14,978 bases of DNA, from positions 1-14,978 of the forward strand of contig JASGMZ010000045.1 in NCBI GenBank assembly GCA_030156305.1. Reading direction: 5' to 3'. The stretch comes from Bacteroidales bacterium (lineage in GTDB: Bacteria; Bacteroidota; Bacteroidia; Bacteroidales; UBA12077). The translations under genes and the position numbers were made by a program. The notes under the pieces are model-generated. The model was given only the letters and a program-made list of their open reading frames with translations, was not told where the DNA came from and searched no databases. The stretch's first letter is position 1. Each line of letters starts with the position of its first letter. This document shows positions 1 to 6,432 of the stretch, piece after piece.

Positions 1-31
1 CCCTCCTTTTCTATCCCCACAAAAGCGGCTG

Positions 32-64
32 CAAATATAAAAACTTTAATTCCTATTTTCCAAA
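32..64 (-). promoter_or_regulatory. Leftward Bacteroidota-type promoter
   Basis: On the minus strand a -33 element TTTG (64-61) is followed after 21 bases by TATATTTG (39-32), which matches TAnnTTTG exactly. Transcription would begin near base 26-24 and run out of the left edge. The target gene is not in the window. The assignment rests on consensus match and spacing only. Confidence 0.5.
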
Positions 65-142
65 TCTTTTCTTAAAAAAATGAAAATATTTCTTGTCGTT
101 TTTATTGCTATATATTAGAACTTTTTTCCCGAATTGGGAGTG

Positions 143-150
143 CAAATATA
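143..150 (-). promoter_or_regulatory. Possible second leftward -7 element
   Basis: The minus strand reads TATATTTG here, identical to the element at 32-39 and also followed by C. No TTG or TTTG lies at the expected distance upstream (about 165-175), so this is weaker. Together the two would give tandem promoters for the gene off the left edge. Confidence 0.3.
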
Positions 151-284
151 CATCTATGTTTTAATTAACCTACCGATTTTACGTACTAATTTTTATTATA
201 ATTATAAAATATTGGCTATTAGCAAAATAATTTTTATATATTGGGCTCAAGCAGCAATAGAACAGTTATTTGAAATAAAAATTA

Positions 285-292
285 TATCTTCG
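285..292 (+). promoter_or_regulatory. Possible -7 element of the glycosyltransferase-pyrC operon
   Basis: TATCTTCG resembles the Bacteroidota -7 element TAnnTTTG with one mismatch and lies 30 bases before the first ATG of the operon. That would place the transcript start near 298 and give a short leader. The nearest TTTG upstream (269-272) is only 12 bases away, closer than usual, so the call is weak. Confidence 0.3.
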
Positions 293-322
293 CTAAGTTG
301 AAATCATATTAACCTTTTTACA

Positions 323-1066
323 ATGAGTAATACTAAAAATTTAGTTATCATTCCTACTTATAATGAAAAAGAAAATATTGAAAAGATGATTACTTATATC
401 TTTTCATTAAGCGTACCTTTTGAGTTATTAATTATTGATGATCATTCACCAGATGGTACTGCTGATATTATTAAAAAATTACAAAAAGAATTTCCTGAAA
501 AATTACACTTAATTGAAAGAGAAGGCAAGCTAGGGTTAGGAACCGCATATATTACAGGGTTTAATTGGGCAATAGATCATAAATATGATTACATTTTTGA
601 AATGGATGCCGATTTTTCTCATAATCCGGATGATCTAATCAGGCTTTATAAAGCATGTGCTGAAGATGGAGCTGACCTGGCTATCGGATCGAGATATATT
701 TCTGGAGTTAATGTAGTGAACTGGCCAATGGGCAGAGTGCTTATGTCCTACTTTGCCTCTTTGTATGTCCGGTTAATTACAGGAATGAAAATTAGAGATA
801 CTACTGCAGGTTTTAAATGCTATAAACGAAAAGTATTAGAATCCATAAAACTTGATAAAATAAAGCTGAAAGGTTATGCTTTTCAGATTGAAATGAAATT
901 TACCGCCTGGAAACTTGGTTTTAATATTGTTGAAATTCCTATTATTTTCACTGAAAGACAGGAAGGGGTTTCTAAAATGAGTGGTGGAATATTTAACGAA
1001 GCTGTTTGGGGAGTTATTCAAATGAAAATAAACAGTTTCTTTAGAAAATATAATAAAGAAATATAA
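323..1066 (+). CDS. Polyprenol monophosphomannose synthase (GT2 family)
   Basis: A family 2 glycosyltransferase of the dolichol-phosphate mannose synthase (DPM1) type, 247 residues. Enzymes of this group transfer a sugar, usually mannose from GDP-mannose, to a polyprenyl phosphate at the cytoplasmic face of the inner membrane, making a lipid-linked donor for glycosylation. Visible signatures are the nucleotide-binding start PTYNEKENI (11-19), DDHSPDGT (39-46), the metal-binding DAD at 95-97, GSRYISGV near 122-129, TAGFKCYKR, and GYAFQIEM followed by ERQEGVSKMS near the C-terminus. There is no long C-terminal membrane domain, so this is the soluble or peripheral short form. It is the first gene of the operon; pyrC starts 9 bases after its stop, and I recall this pairing from many Bacteroidota. 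The ATG at 323 has no Shine-Dalgarno, as is normal in the phylum. The exact sugar and acceptor are inferred from the family. Confidence 0.88.
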   Translation: MSNTKNLVIIPTYNEKENIEKMITYIFSLSVPFELLIIDDHSPDGTADIIKKLQKEFPEKLHLIEREGKLGLGTAYITGFNWAIDHKYDYIFEMDADFSHNPDDLIRLYKACAEDGADLAIGSRYISGVNVVNWPMGRVLMSYFASLYVRLITGMKIRDTTAGFKCYKRKVLESIKLDKIKLKGYAFQIEMKFTAWKLGFNIVEIPIIFTERQEGVSKMSGGIFNEAVWGVIQMKINSFFRKYNKEI

Positions 1067-1075
1067 TATTCATAG

Positions 1076-2422
1076 ATGAATATGGATCTCCTTATTAAGA
1101 ATATTATTATTGTAAATGAAGGGACACAACAACCTGGCAGTTTACTAATTGACCATGGGAAAATAACTAAAATCCTATCGCCTAAAGAAGAAAATACAAT
1201 TACAGTAAAACAAATAATTGATGGGAAAGGAAAATATCTTTTCCCAGGAATAATTGATGATCATGTTCACTTCAGGGAACCTGGATTAACCCAAAAGGCA
1301 GATATTTATACTGAATCGAAAGCTGCTATAGCAGGGGGAGTCACTTCTTATATGGAAATGCCTAATACCATCCCTCAAGCTACAAATCAACAATTGTTAG
1401 CTGATAAATTTGATTTGGCTGCTCAAAAATCTTTAGCCAACTTTTCATTTTATATAGGTGCCACAAACAATAATCTTAGTGAGATAAAAAAGATCAATCC
1501 TGCAGAGGTATGTGGAGTTAAAGTTTTTATGGGTTCTTCGACAGGGAATATGCTTGTTGATGAGAAAGCATTAACCAGAATTTTTGCAGAATCGCCTTTA
1601 TTGATAGCAACCCACTGTGAAGATGAAACTACGATAAAAAACAATATTTTAAAATTTAAACAAGAGTTCGGTGAAAATGTGCCTATTCATTATCACTCAA
1701 AAATCAGAAGTGAAGAAGCATGTTATAAATCCTCATCTTTAGCCGTTGAATTGGCAAAAAAATACAACTCTCGATTACATATTTTACATCTAAGCACAGC
1801 TAAAGAACTTGATTTATTAGATCAAAGTATTCCTTCGAAAAACAAGAAAATTACGGCTGAAGTTTGTGTGCATCACTTGTGGTTTTCTGATATGGATTAT
1901 CCAAAACATGGTACACGTATAAAATGGAACCCTGCAATAAAAACGTTAAAAGACAGGGATGCATTATTAGAGGGATTAAAAAACAATAAAATTGATGTTA
2001 TAGCCACCGACCATGCTCCGCATATCTTAGAAGAAAAAAAACACAGTTATTTCAAAGCAGCATCTGGGGGGCCACTTGTACAACATTCTCTTGTTGTGAT
2101 GTTAGAATTATACCATCAACAAAAAATTACGCTTGAGGAAATTGTAAACAAAATGTGCCATACTCCTGCAGATATTTTCCAAATTGATAAAAGAGGGTAT
2201 ATCCGCGAAGGATATTGGGCTGATTTGGTTTTGGTTGACGTACAAAATCCATGGACCGTTCAAAAAAACAATATATTATATAAGTGTAAATGGTCTCCTT
2301 TTGAAGGGCAACGGTTTAACTCAAAAATTACGCATACTATTGTTAATGGAAATATTGTTTTTAACAATGGGCAATTCAATGAAGAAATAAAAGGAATAAG
2401 GCTAAAATTCAACAGATCGTAA
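1076..2422 (+). CDS. pyrC: Dihydroorotase
   Basis: Zinc amidohydrolase that reversibly cyclises N-carbamoyl-aspartate to dihydroorotate in de novo pyrimidine synthesis, in the cytoplasm. The 448-residue length and motif order fit the class I dihydroorotase/allantoinase branch. Metal-site residues are H63 and H65 in DDHVHFREPG, K149 in GVKVFMGSSTGN (a candidate carboxylated lysine), H180 in ATHCEDE, H238 in HILHLST and D312 in ATDHAPH. The HFREPG and ATDHAPH motifs favour dihydroorotase over hydantoinase, though an amidohydrolase of neighbouring specificity cannot be excluded from sequence alone. A second in-frame ATG lies two codons downstream (1082) and could also be the start. It is the second gene of the operon, 9 bases behind the glycosyltransferase and 18 bases ahead of the lipoprotein gene, so it is probably co-transcribed with both. 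No pyrimidine-responsive leader was seen. Confidence 0.92.
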   Translation: MNMDLLIKNIIIVNEGTQQPGSLLIDHGKITKILSPKEENTITVKQIIDGKGKYLFPGIIDDHVHFREPGLTQKADIYTESKAAIAGGVTSYMEMPNTIPQATNQQLLADKFDLAAQKSLANFSFYIGATNNNLSEIKKINPAEVCGVKVFMGSSTGNMLVDEKALTRIFAESPLLIATHCEDETTIKNNILKFKQEFGENVPIHYHSKIRSEEACYKSSSLAVELAKKYNSRLHILHLSTAKELDLLDQSIPSKNKKITAEVCVHHLWFSDMDYPKHGTRIKWNPAIKTLKDRDALLEGLKNNKIDVIATDHAPHILEEKKHSYFKAASGGPLVQHSLVVMLELYHQQKITLEEIVNKMCHTPADIFQIDKRGYIREGYWADLVLVDVQNPWTVQKNNILYKCKWSPFEGQRFNSKITHTIVNGNIVFNNGQFNEEIKGIRLKFNRS

Positions 2423-2440
2423 TTTTTTAAAATTCATAGT

Positions 2441-2932
2441 ATGAAACATTTATTTTTTATTTCATTTATCGTAATCATGTTTATTGGATGTGATAAACAA
2501 CCGAAAGAAACGGTTCAGGTAAAATTTGAAGGATTTGAAAACTTTGAAATCATTGCAGACACTATAATTAATGATGTTATCATAAAAAATCCGGATAATA
2601 ATGAATGGACTGACTTCTGTTTAAGAAAACTAAATAAAACATCTTTAGTAAATCACATTTTTAATGCGGTTTATACAGGAGAACTTACTCCCTACGATTT
2701 CTTTAATGATAGTATTCTAACCATTGAAGATATAAAAAAATTAGAAAAGAATCCTGAGTTTGATCGCAACAATATTGCTAAAGTACAATACGAAGAAGCC
2801 TGGTACTACAATAATCAAAAGAATACCATGATAAAAAAGGTGCATTCTATTATGTTGGCTTACGAGATATACAATAACCAGGGAGAAATAAAAGGATATA
2901 AACCTGCTTTTAAAGTATACTTTAACAACTAA
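2441..2932 (+). CDS. Small lipoprotein with GldN/PorN-like domain
   Basis: Predicted 163-residue lipoprotein. Residues 4-16 are a hydrophobic signal core ending in FIGC, with C17 the likely lipidated cysteine, so the mature protein should be membrane-anchored and face the periplasm or cell surface. The rest resembles the GldN/PorN family of type IX secretion ring proteins. HIFNAVYTGELTPYDFFND matches the 'LFDxIxxGxITAYDPxxD' segment of that family, followed by a TIEDIKKL helix, then VQYEEAWYYNNQKNTM (compare 'IKEDWFFDKQRSVM') and GYKPAFKVYFNN (compare 'GYKPLFWIYF'). The usual N-terminal region and the C-terminal tail of GldN are missing. This similarity comes from recall of the family pattern, not a search. 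It lies between pyrC and a dehydrogenase gene, 4 bases before the latter, and no other type IX genes are in the window. Its function is unknown; a role beside the secretion ring is a guess. Confidence 0.65.
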   Translation: MKHLFFISFIVIMFIGCDKQPKETVQVKFEGFENFEIIADTIINDVIIKNPDNNEWTDFCLRKLNKTSLVNHIFNAVYTGELTPYDFFNDSILTIEDIKKLEKNPEFDRNNIAKVQYEEAWYYNNQKNTMIKKVHSIMLAYEIYNNQGEIKGYKPAFKVYFNN

Positions 2933-2936
2933 CCCA

Positions 2937-3890
2937 ATGATTAAAAAAATAAAAATACTTTTTGTCGACTCAACACACCAAATTTTACCTGAAAAATTAT
3001 CAAATGCAGGTTTTTATTGCGATTATAATCCAGATATTGAAGAAAAAGAGATCAATGAAATAATTTCTGAGTATGACGGGCTTATTATAAGAAGTAAAAT
3101 TAAAATTGATAAAACAATTATTGATAAAGCTACGAATCTTAAATTTATCGGAAGAGTAGGCGCCGGATTAGAAAATATCGACATACCTTATGCCGAAAAT
3201 AAGGGCATAAAATGTTTTAACTCGCCCGAAGGTAACAGAGATGCTGTAGGCGAGCATGCCCTGGGAATGCTGCTATGTTTATTAAATAATATAATAAAAG
3301 CTGATACTGAGGTTAGAAATGGACAATGGATTAGAGAAGAAAATCGCGGAACAGAAATTAAAGGAAAAACCGTAGGTATAATTGGCTATGGGAATATGGG
3401 AAGTGCTTTTGCTCAACGATTAAAAGGTTTCGGAGCTCAGGTTATTGCTTACGACAAATACAAGTTTAACTATTCTGACGAATATGTAACGGAGAAAACA
3501 CTGGATGATTTATTCAATAAAACTGATATTTTAAGTTTACATATTCCATTAACCGACGAAACCCATTTAATGGTTGATGACCAATTTATTCATCAATTTA
3601 AAAAAAATATATACCTCATAAATACAGCCCGTGGAAAAGTATTAAAAACGGAAGATTTAGTAAAAAACCTACAGTCGGGCAAAATATTAGGTGCTGCCCT
3701 GGATGTATTAGAATACGAAAAAACATCGTTCGAGAGTTTGCATGCTAATGAGAAATTACCAGCAGCTTTTAATTATCTTATAAAAAGCAATCGTTTAGTT
3801 CTAACCCCTCATATTGCAGGGTGGACACACGAATCAAATATTAAACTTTCTGAATTTTTAGCAGACAAGATTATTCAATCTTTTGGATAA
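2937..3890 (+). CDS. D-2-hydroxyacid dehydrogenase, phosphoglycerate dehydrogenase type
   Basis: NAD-dependent D-isomer 2-hydroxyacid dehydrogenase of 317 residues, cytoplasmic. Residues 1-100 form the split substrate domain, including GRVGAGLENID and NSPEGNRDAVGEHALGML. The Rossmann fold carries GIIGYGNMGSAFAQRL. The catalytic triad is visible as R232 in INTARG, E261 in ALDVLEYE and H292 in TPHIAGW. Sequence style is closest to 3-phosphoglycerate dehydrogenase, the first step of serine synthesis, but there is no C-terminal ACT domain, so serine feedback of the E. coli SerA kind is not expected. The E-to-H distance is longer than in E. coli SerA, from an insertion around 262-285. I leave the symbol blank because glyoxylate, hydroxypyruvate or other 2-ketoacid reductases share these motifs. 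It is the last gene of the operon, starting 4 bases after the lipoprotein stop, and it meets the aspartate kinase gene tail to tail. Confidence 0.85.
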   Translation: MIKKIKILFVDSTHQILPEKLSNAGFYCDYNPDIEEKEINEIISEYDGLIIRSKIKIDKTIIDKATNLKFIGRVGAGLENIDIPYAENKGIKCFNSPEGNRDAVGEHALGMLLCLLNNIIKADTEVRNGQWIREENRGTEIKGKTVGIIGYGNMGSAFAQRLKGFGAQVIAYDKYKFNYSDEYVTEKTLDDLFNKTDILSLHIPLTDETHLMVDDQFIHQFKKNIYLINTARGKVLKTEDLVKNLQSGKILGAALDVLEYEKTSFESLHANEKLPAAFNYLIKSNRLVLTPHIAGWTHESNIKLSEFLADKIIQSFG

Positions 3891-3891
3891 C

Positions 3892-5148
3892 TTATTTCAC
3901 CACAAAATGAGCTGTGTGACGGCTTCGCTGTTCAATAAAAACCTTTCGCCCTTTTGTTACCTTTTCAATGGCCTGAGCAGAATAATGCCGAATGGTTAAT
4001 AACTCCAGGTTATCATTATAAAGCACTTTAAAATCTTCTTTAAGATGCTCAATCAGTTTTTTTACTTTATTATTGGTATTGTCAAAACAAAATGAAAAAC
4101 TAATGGCTGAATTTTGAATTAAATTCACTTTTATTCGATGATCCGAAAGATATTTAAAAATCTTACTCAACTCATCTTCAATAACAAATGATAAATCTTT
4201 GGGAAAAAGGCTTACCAGCACCTGCTGTTTTTTTAATATAATAACAGGCAAATCTTCTTCATACTCTTCAAAACACTGAATTACCGTTCCATCTCCTTTA
4301 GGATTCATAAAAGATTTTACTTTTAACGGGATATTTTTATTATGTAAGGGCTTTATTGTTTTGGGGTGGATTACTTTAGCTCCGAAATAAGCCAGTTCTA
4401 CGATTTCCTGGTACGACAATTTATTTAACTTAGATGTTTCGGTAAAATATTGTGGATCGGCATTTAAAATCCCTTCAACATCTTTCCAAACCACCACTTC
4501 TGCAGCATCTAAAAAATAAGCCAGCAAAGCGGCTGTATAATCAGACCCCTCACGTCCTAAGGTAGTCGTTAATCCATTTTTAGTCCCCCCAATAAACCCT
4601 TGTGTAATATAATAAATACCATTATGATTAAAATCAAACGTTGATTTAATCTTTTTTTCAGACAAGGTAAAATCAACTTCAGCATCACGAAATGTTGCAT
4701 CGGTAACGAGAGATTTTCTAATATCAATCCATTGATTCGCAAAACCTGTTTTATTAAGATATTCGCTAATAATTTTTGTAGAAAAAATCTCACCAAAAGA
4801 AATAATCTGGTCATATTTCTCATCGAATGTGCCGTATTCTTTATTTTCAACGGATTCTTGTAAATGATCGAATTCCAATTTAATGATATAGAATATGGGA
4901 TGTTTTTTATCATCAAAAAGCTCATCCATAATACGATAATGATATAAAAATAAATTCTTAATTTTATCTTTACACAAGGGCAAATTATCGTATGATAGTT
5001 TGTGGATTTCTTCTAAGGCGTTGGTTGTTTTACCAAATGCAGATACAACGATAATCAATTTATCGGAAACAGATTTTACAATACGAAAAAGATTTTTTAC
5101 TCCACTTGCATCCTTAATCGAAGCCCCGCCAAATTTATAAACAATCAT
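3892..5148 (-). CDS. Aspartate kinase (monofunctional)
   Basis: Phosphorylates L-aspartate with ATP, the committed step toward lysine, threonine, methionine and diaminopimelate; cytoplasmic. Kinase-fold motifs are KFGGAS at the extreme N-terminus, VTDATFRDAEVDF, LGREGSDYTAALLAYFL, VVWKDVEGILNADP and AYFGAKVIHPKTIKPL. A short C-terminal region of about 140 residues holds one recognisable ACT-like unit (VLVSLFPKDLSFVIEDELS onward) and a second, divergent stretch ending in RSRHTAHFVVK. No homoserine dehydrogenase domain is fused. I chose the ATG at 5148 (418 residues, start MIVYKFGGAS) because the family normally begins a few residues before KFGG and because the promoter-like element at 5189-5182 would put the transcript start near 5176. 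An in-frame ATG at 5169 is possible but would leave almost no leader. Regulation by lysine or threonine cannot be read from the sequence. Confidence 0.9.
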   Translation of the reverse strand: MIVYKFGGASIKDASGVKNLFRIVKSVSDKLIIVVSAFGKTTNALEEIHKLSYDNLPLCKDKIKNLFLYHYRIMDELFDDKKHPIFYIIKLEFDHLQESVENKEYGTFDEKYDQIISFGEIFSTKIISEYLNKTGFANQWIDIRKSLVTDATFRDAEVDFTLSEKKIKSTFDFNHNGIYYITQGFIGGTKNGLTTTLGREGSDYTAALLAYFLDAAEVVVWKDVEGILNADPQYFTETSKLNKLSYQEIVELAYFGAKVIHPKTIKPLHNKNIPLKVKSFMNPKGDGTVIQCFEEYEEDLPVIILKKQQVLVSLFPKDLSFVIEDELSKIFKYLSDHRIKVNLIQNSAISFSFCFDNTNNKVKKLIEHLKEDFKVLYNDNLELLTIRHYSAQAIEKVTKGRKVFIEQRSRHTAHFVVK

Positions 5149-5181
5149 TTTTTGCGCATTTTTTATCATAAGCAAAACTTA

Positions 5182-5189
5182 CAAATTTA
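5182..5189 (-). promoter_or_regulatory. Possible -7 element of the aspartate kinase gene
   Basis: The minus strand reads TAAATTTG, an exact TAnnTTTG match, with a predicted start near 5176 and a leader of about 27 bases to the ATG at 5148. The nearest TTTG upstream is 30 bases away (5223-5220), too far for a normal -33 element, so the promoter is only moderately supported. Confidence 0.4.
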
Positions 5190-5255
5190 GCATTTCTTAT
5201 TTTTAAAATTGTGATAAAACAAATAAACTTTCTATTATGCCGATTTTTTAAATAT

Positions 5256-5289
5256 TTTGTTCATATTCATAAAATTAAAATTATTTTTG
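5256..5289 (+). promoter_or_regulatory. Promoter of fbp
   Basis: TTTG at 5256-5259 is followed after 22 bases by TATTTTTG at 5282-5289, a full match to the Bacteroidota -33/-7 pattern. Transcription would start near 5296, giving a leader of about 60 bases before the ATG at 5356. It lies back to back with the aspartate kinase promoter region. Confidence 0.5.
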
Positions 5290-5355
5290 TAATAATAATG
5301 CTACTAATTTCATCAGGCATTTTTGGGCTTGCAAAACCAAAACCTTAGTTTTCAA

Positions 5356-6369
5356 ATGAAAGGATACAATATAACCACACTCAACGAATTTATTATCCGC
5401 CGACAGGCAAATATTCCCTATGCAAAGGGAGAATTATCTAACTTATTACATCACATTGGCATTGCAGCAAAAGTAGTACACAAAAAAGTTAACAAAGCTG
5501 GTTTAGTTGATGTACTTGGCGAAGCCGGAAATGTAAACATACAAGGAGAACATCAACAAAAACTGGATGTTTTTGCTGATATGCAATTTACAGCTGCTTT
5601 AAAAGATAGTGGTGAATGTTGCGGTATTGCTTCCGAAGAAGATCAGGAAATTATTACGTTTGAAGATGAACTTTCGCTGGACGGAAAATATATTGTATGT
5701 ATGGATCCTTTGGATGGATCATCTAATATTAATGTAAATGTTTCGATAGGAACGATTTTCTCTATTTATCGTCGAATTTCACCCCGTGGAGAAAAAGCTC
5801 AACTTATAGATTTCTTACAGGAAGGAAATAAACAAATTGCTGCAGGTTATATTATCTACGGATCATCAACCATGCTTGTTTATACAACCGGCATGGGAGT
5901 TAATGGCTTCACCCTTGATACAGGAATCGGTGAGTTTTGTCTTTCTCACCCGGATATTAAAACTCCTCAAGACGGAAATATTTACTCTGTAAATGAAGGA
6001 AATTACAATAACTTTTCCGAAGGAGTAAAAAAATACATTAAATATTGCCAGGATAAAGATAAGGAAACCAAAAGGCCATATACAGCAAGGTATATTGGAT
6101 CATTGGTAGCCGATTTCCATAGAAACCTTTTAAAAGGAGGAATATTTATTTATCCACAAACAGCAAAAGCTCCTAAGGGAAAATTAAGACTCTTATACGA
6201 ATGTAATCCTATTGCTTACATTGCCGAACAGGCCGGAGGTAAAGCCACTGATGGGGAACAAAGAATATTAGACTTAAAACCAGAATCATTACACCAACGT
6301 GTTCCTTTTTATACCGGGTCAACAAAAATGATAGATAAAGCAGAAGAATTTTTAAAAAAATACAAATAG
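5356..6369 (+). CDS. fbp: Fructose-1,6-bisphosphatase, class I
   Basis: Hydrolyses fructose-1,6-bisphosphate to fructose-6-phosphate, the irreversible step of gluconeogenesis; cytoplasmic and metal dependent. The 337 residues match the usual class I length of about 330-340. Signatures in order are GIASEED (metal-site glutamates), DPLDGSSNINVNVSIGTIFS beginning at D117 with D120 and G121, ARYIGSLVADFHRNLLKGGIFIYP, and GKLRLLYECNPIAYIAEQAGG near the C-terminus. I chose the ATG at 5356, giving MKGYNITTLNEFI, which aligns with the normal N-terminus. A TTG at 5323 would add 11 residues (MGLQNQNLSFQ) unlike the family. It appears to be transcribed alone, from its own promoter to an intrinsic terminator at 6401-6427. 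AMP or other allosteric control is not predicted here. Confidence 0.95.
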   Translation: MKGYNITTLNEFIIRRQANIPYAKGELSNLLHHIGIAAKVVHKKVNKAGLVDVLGEAGNVNIQGEHQQKLDVFADMQFTAALKDSGECCGIASEEDQEIITFEDELSLDGKYIVCMDPLDGSSNINVNVSIGTIFSIYRRISPRGEKAQLIDFLQEGNKQIAAGYIIYGSSTMLVYTTGMGVNGFTLDTGIGEFCLSHPDIKTPQDGNIYSVNEGNYNNFSEGVKKYIKYCQDKDKETKRPYTARYIGSLVADFHRNLLKGGIFIYPQTAKAPKGKLRLLYECNPIAYIAEQAGGKATDGEQRILDLKPESLHQRVPFYTGSTKMIDKAEEFLKKYK

Positions 6370-6400
6370 TTCTGAAAAAAAATAAACTTTTTATGCCTTA

Positions 6401-6427
6401 GGTAGTTGATAATACAACTGCCTTTTT
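6401..6427 (+). terminator. Intrinsic terminator after fbp
   Basis: An 8-bp stem, GGTAGTTG (6401-6408) with CAACTGCC (6415-6422), has one G-T wobble and a 6-base ATAATA loop, and is followed directly by five Ts (6423-6427). It ends 5 bases before the mfd ATG at 6433, so it also lies in the mfd leader region. Confidence 0.7.
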
Positions 6428-6432
6428 ACTTT

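Larger units (their letters stand above)
1..322. other. Gene-free left edge with outward and inward promoter-like elements
   Basis: I see no credible coding sequence on either strand of this very AT-rich stretch. It appears to be a divergent promoter region. The motif GCAAATATA occurs twice (31-39 and 142-150); read on the minus strand each gives TATATTTG, the Bacteroidota -7 consensus, so a leftward gene probably lies just outside the window. A weaker rightward element near 285-292 could serve the glycosyltransferase operon. A short CCCGAATTGGG palindrome at 128-138 has only a 3-4 bp stem and no T-run in the right place, so I do not call it a terminator. The first 20 bases, read on the minus strand, form a purine-rich leader containing GGAGG, but no start codon is reached. 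Confidence 0.6.

Noticed and set aside
128..138. CCCGAATTGGG palindrome as a terminator
   Set aside because: The stem is only 3-4 bp and the T-run lies before it, not after, on the plus strand. On the minus strand it is followed by As.
1068..2443. ATTCATAG directly before the start codons of both pyrC (1068-1075) and the GldN-like gene (2432-2439)
   Set aside because: An 8-base AT-rich match seen twice in such a composition is easily chance. It does not resemble a Shine-Dalgarno site and is not repeated before other genes here.
3700..4000. Bidirectional terminator between the converging genes
   Set aside because: Only one base separates the stop codons and I found no stem with flanking T-runs around the junction.
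5323..5355. TTG start extending fbp by 11 residues
   Set aside because: The added residues do not resemble class I fructose-bisphosphatase N-termini, while the ATG at 5356 gives a normal start and length.
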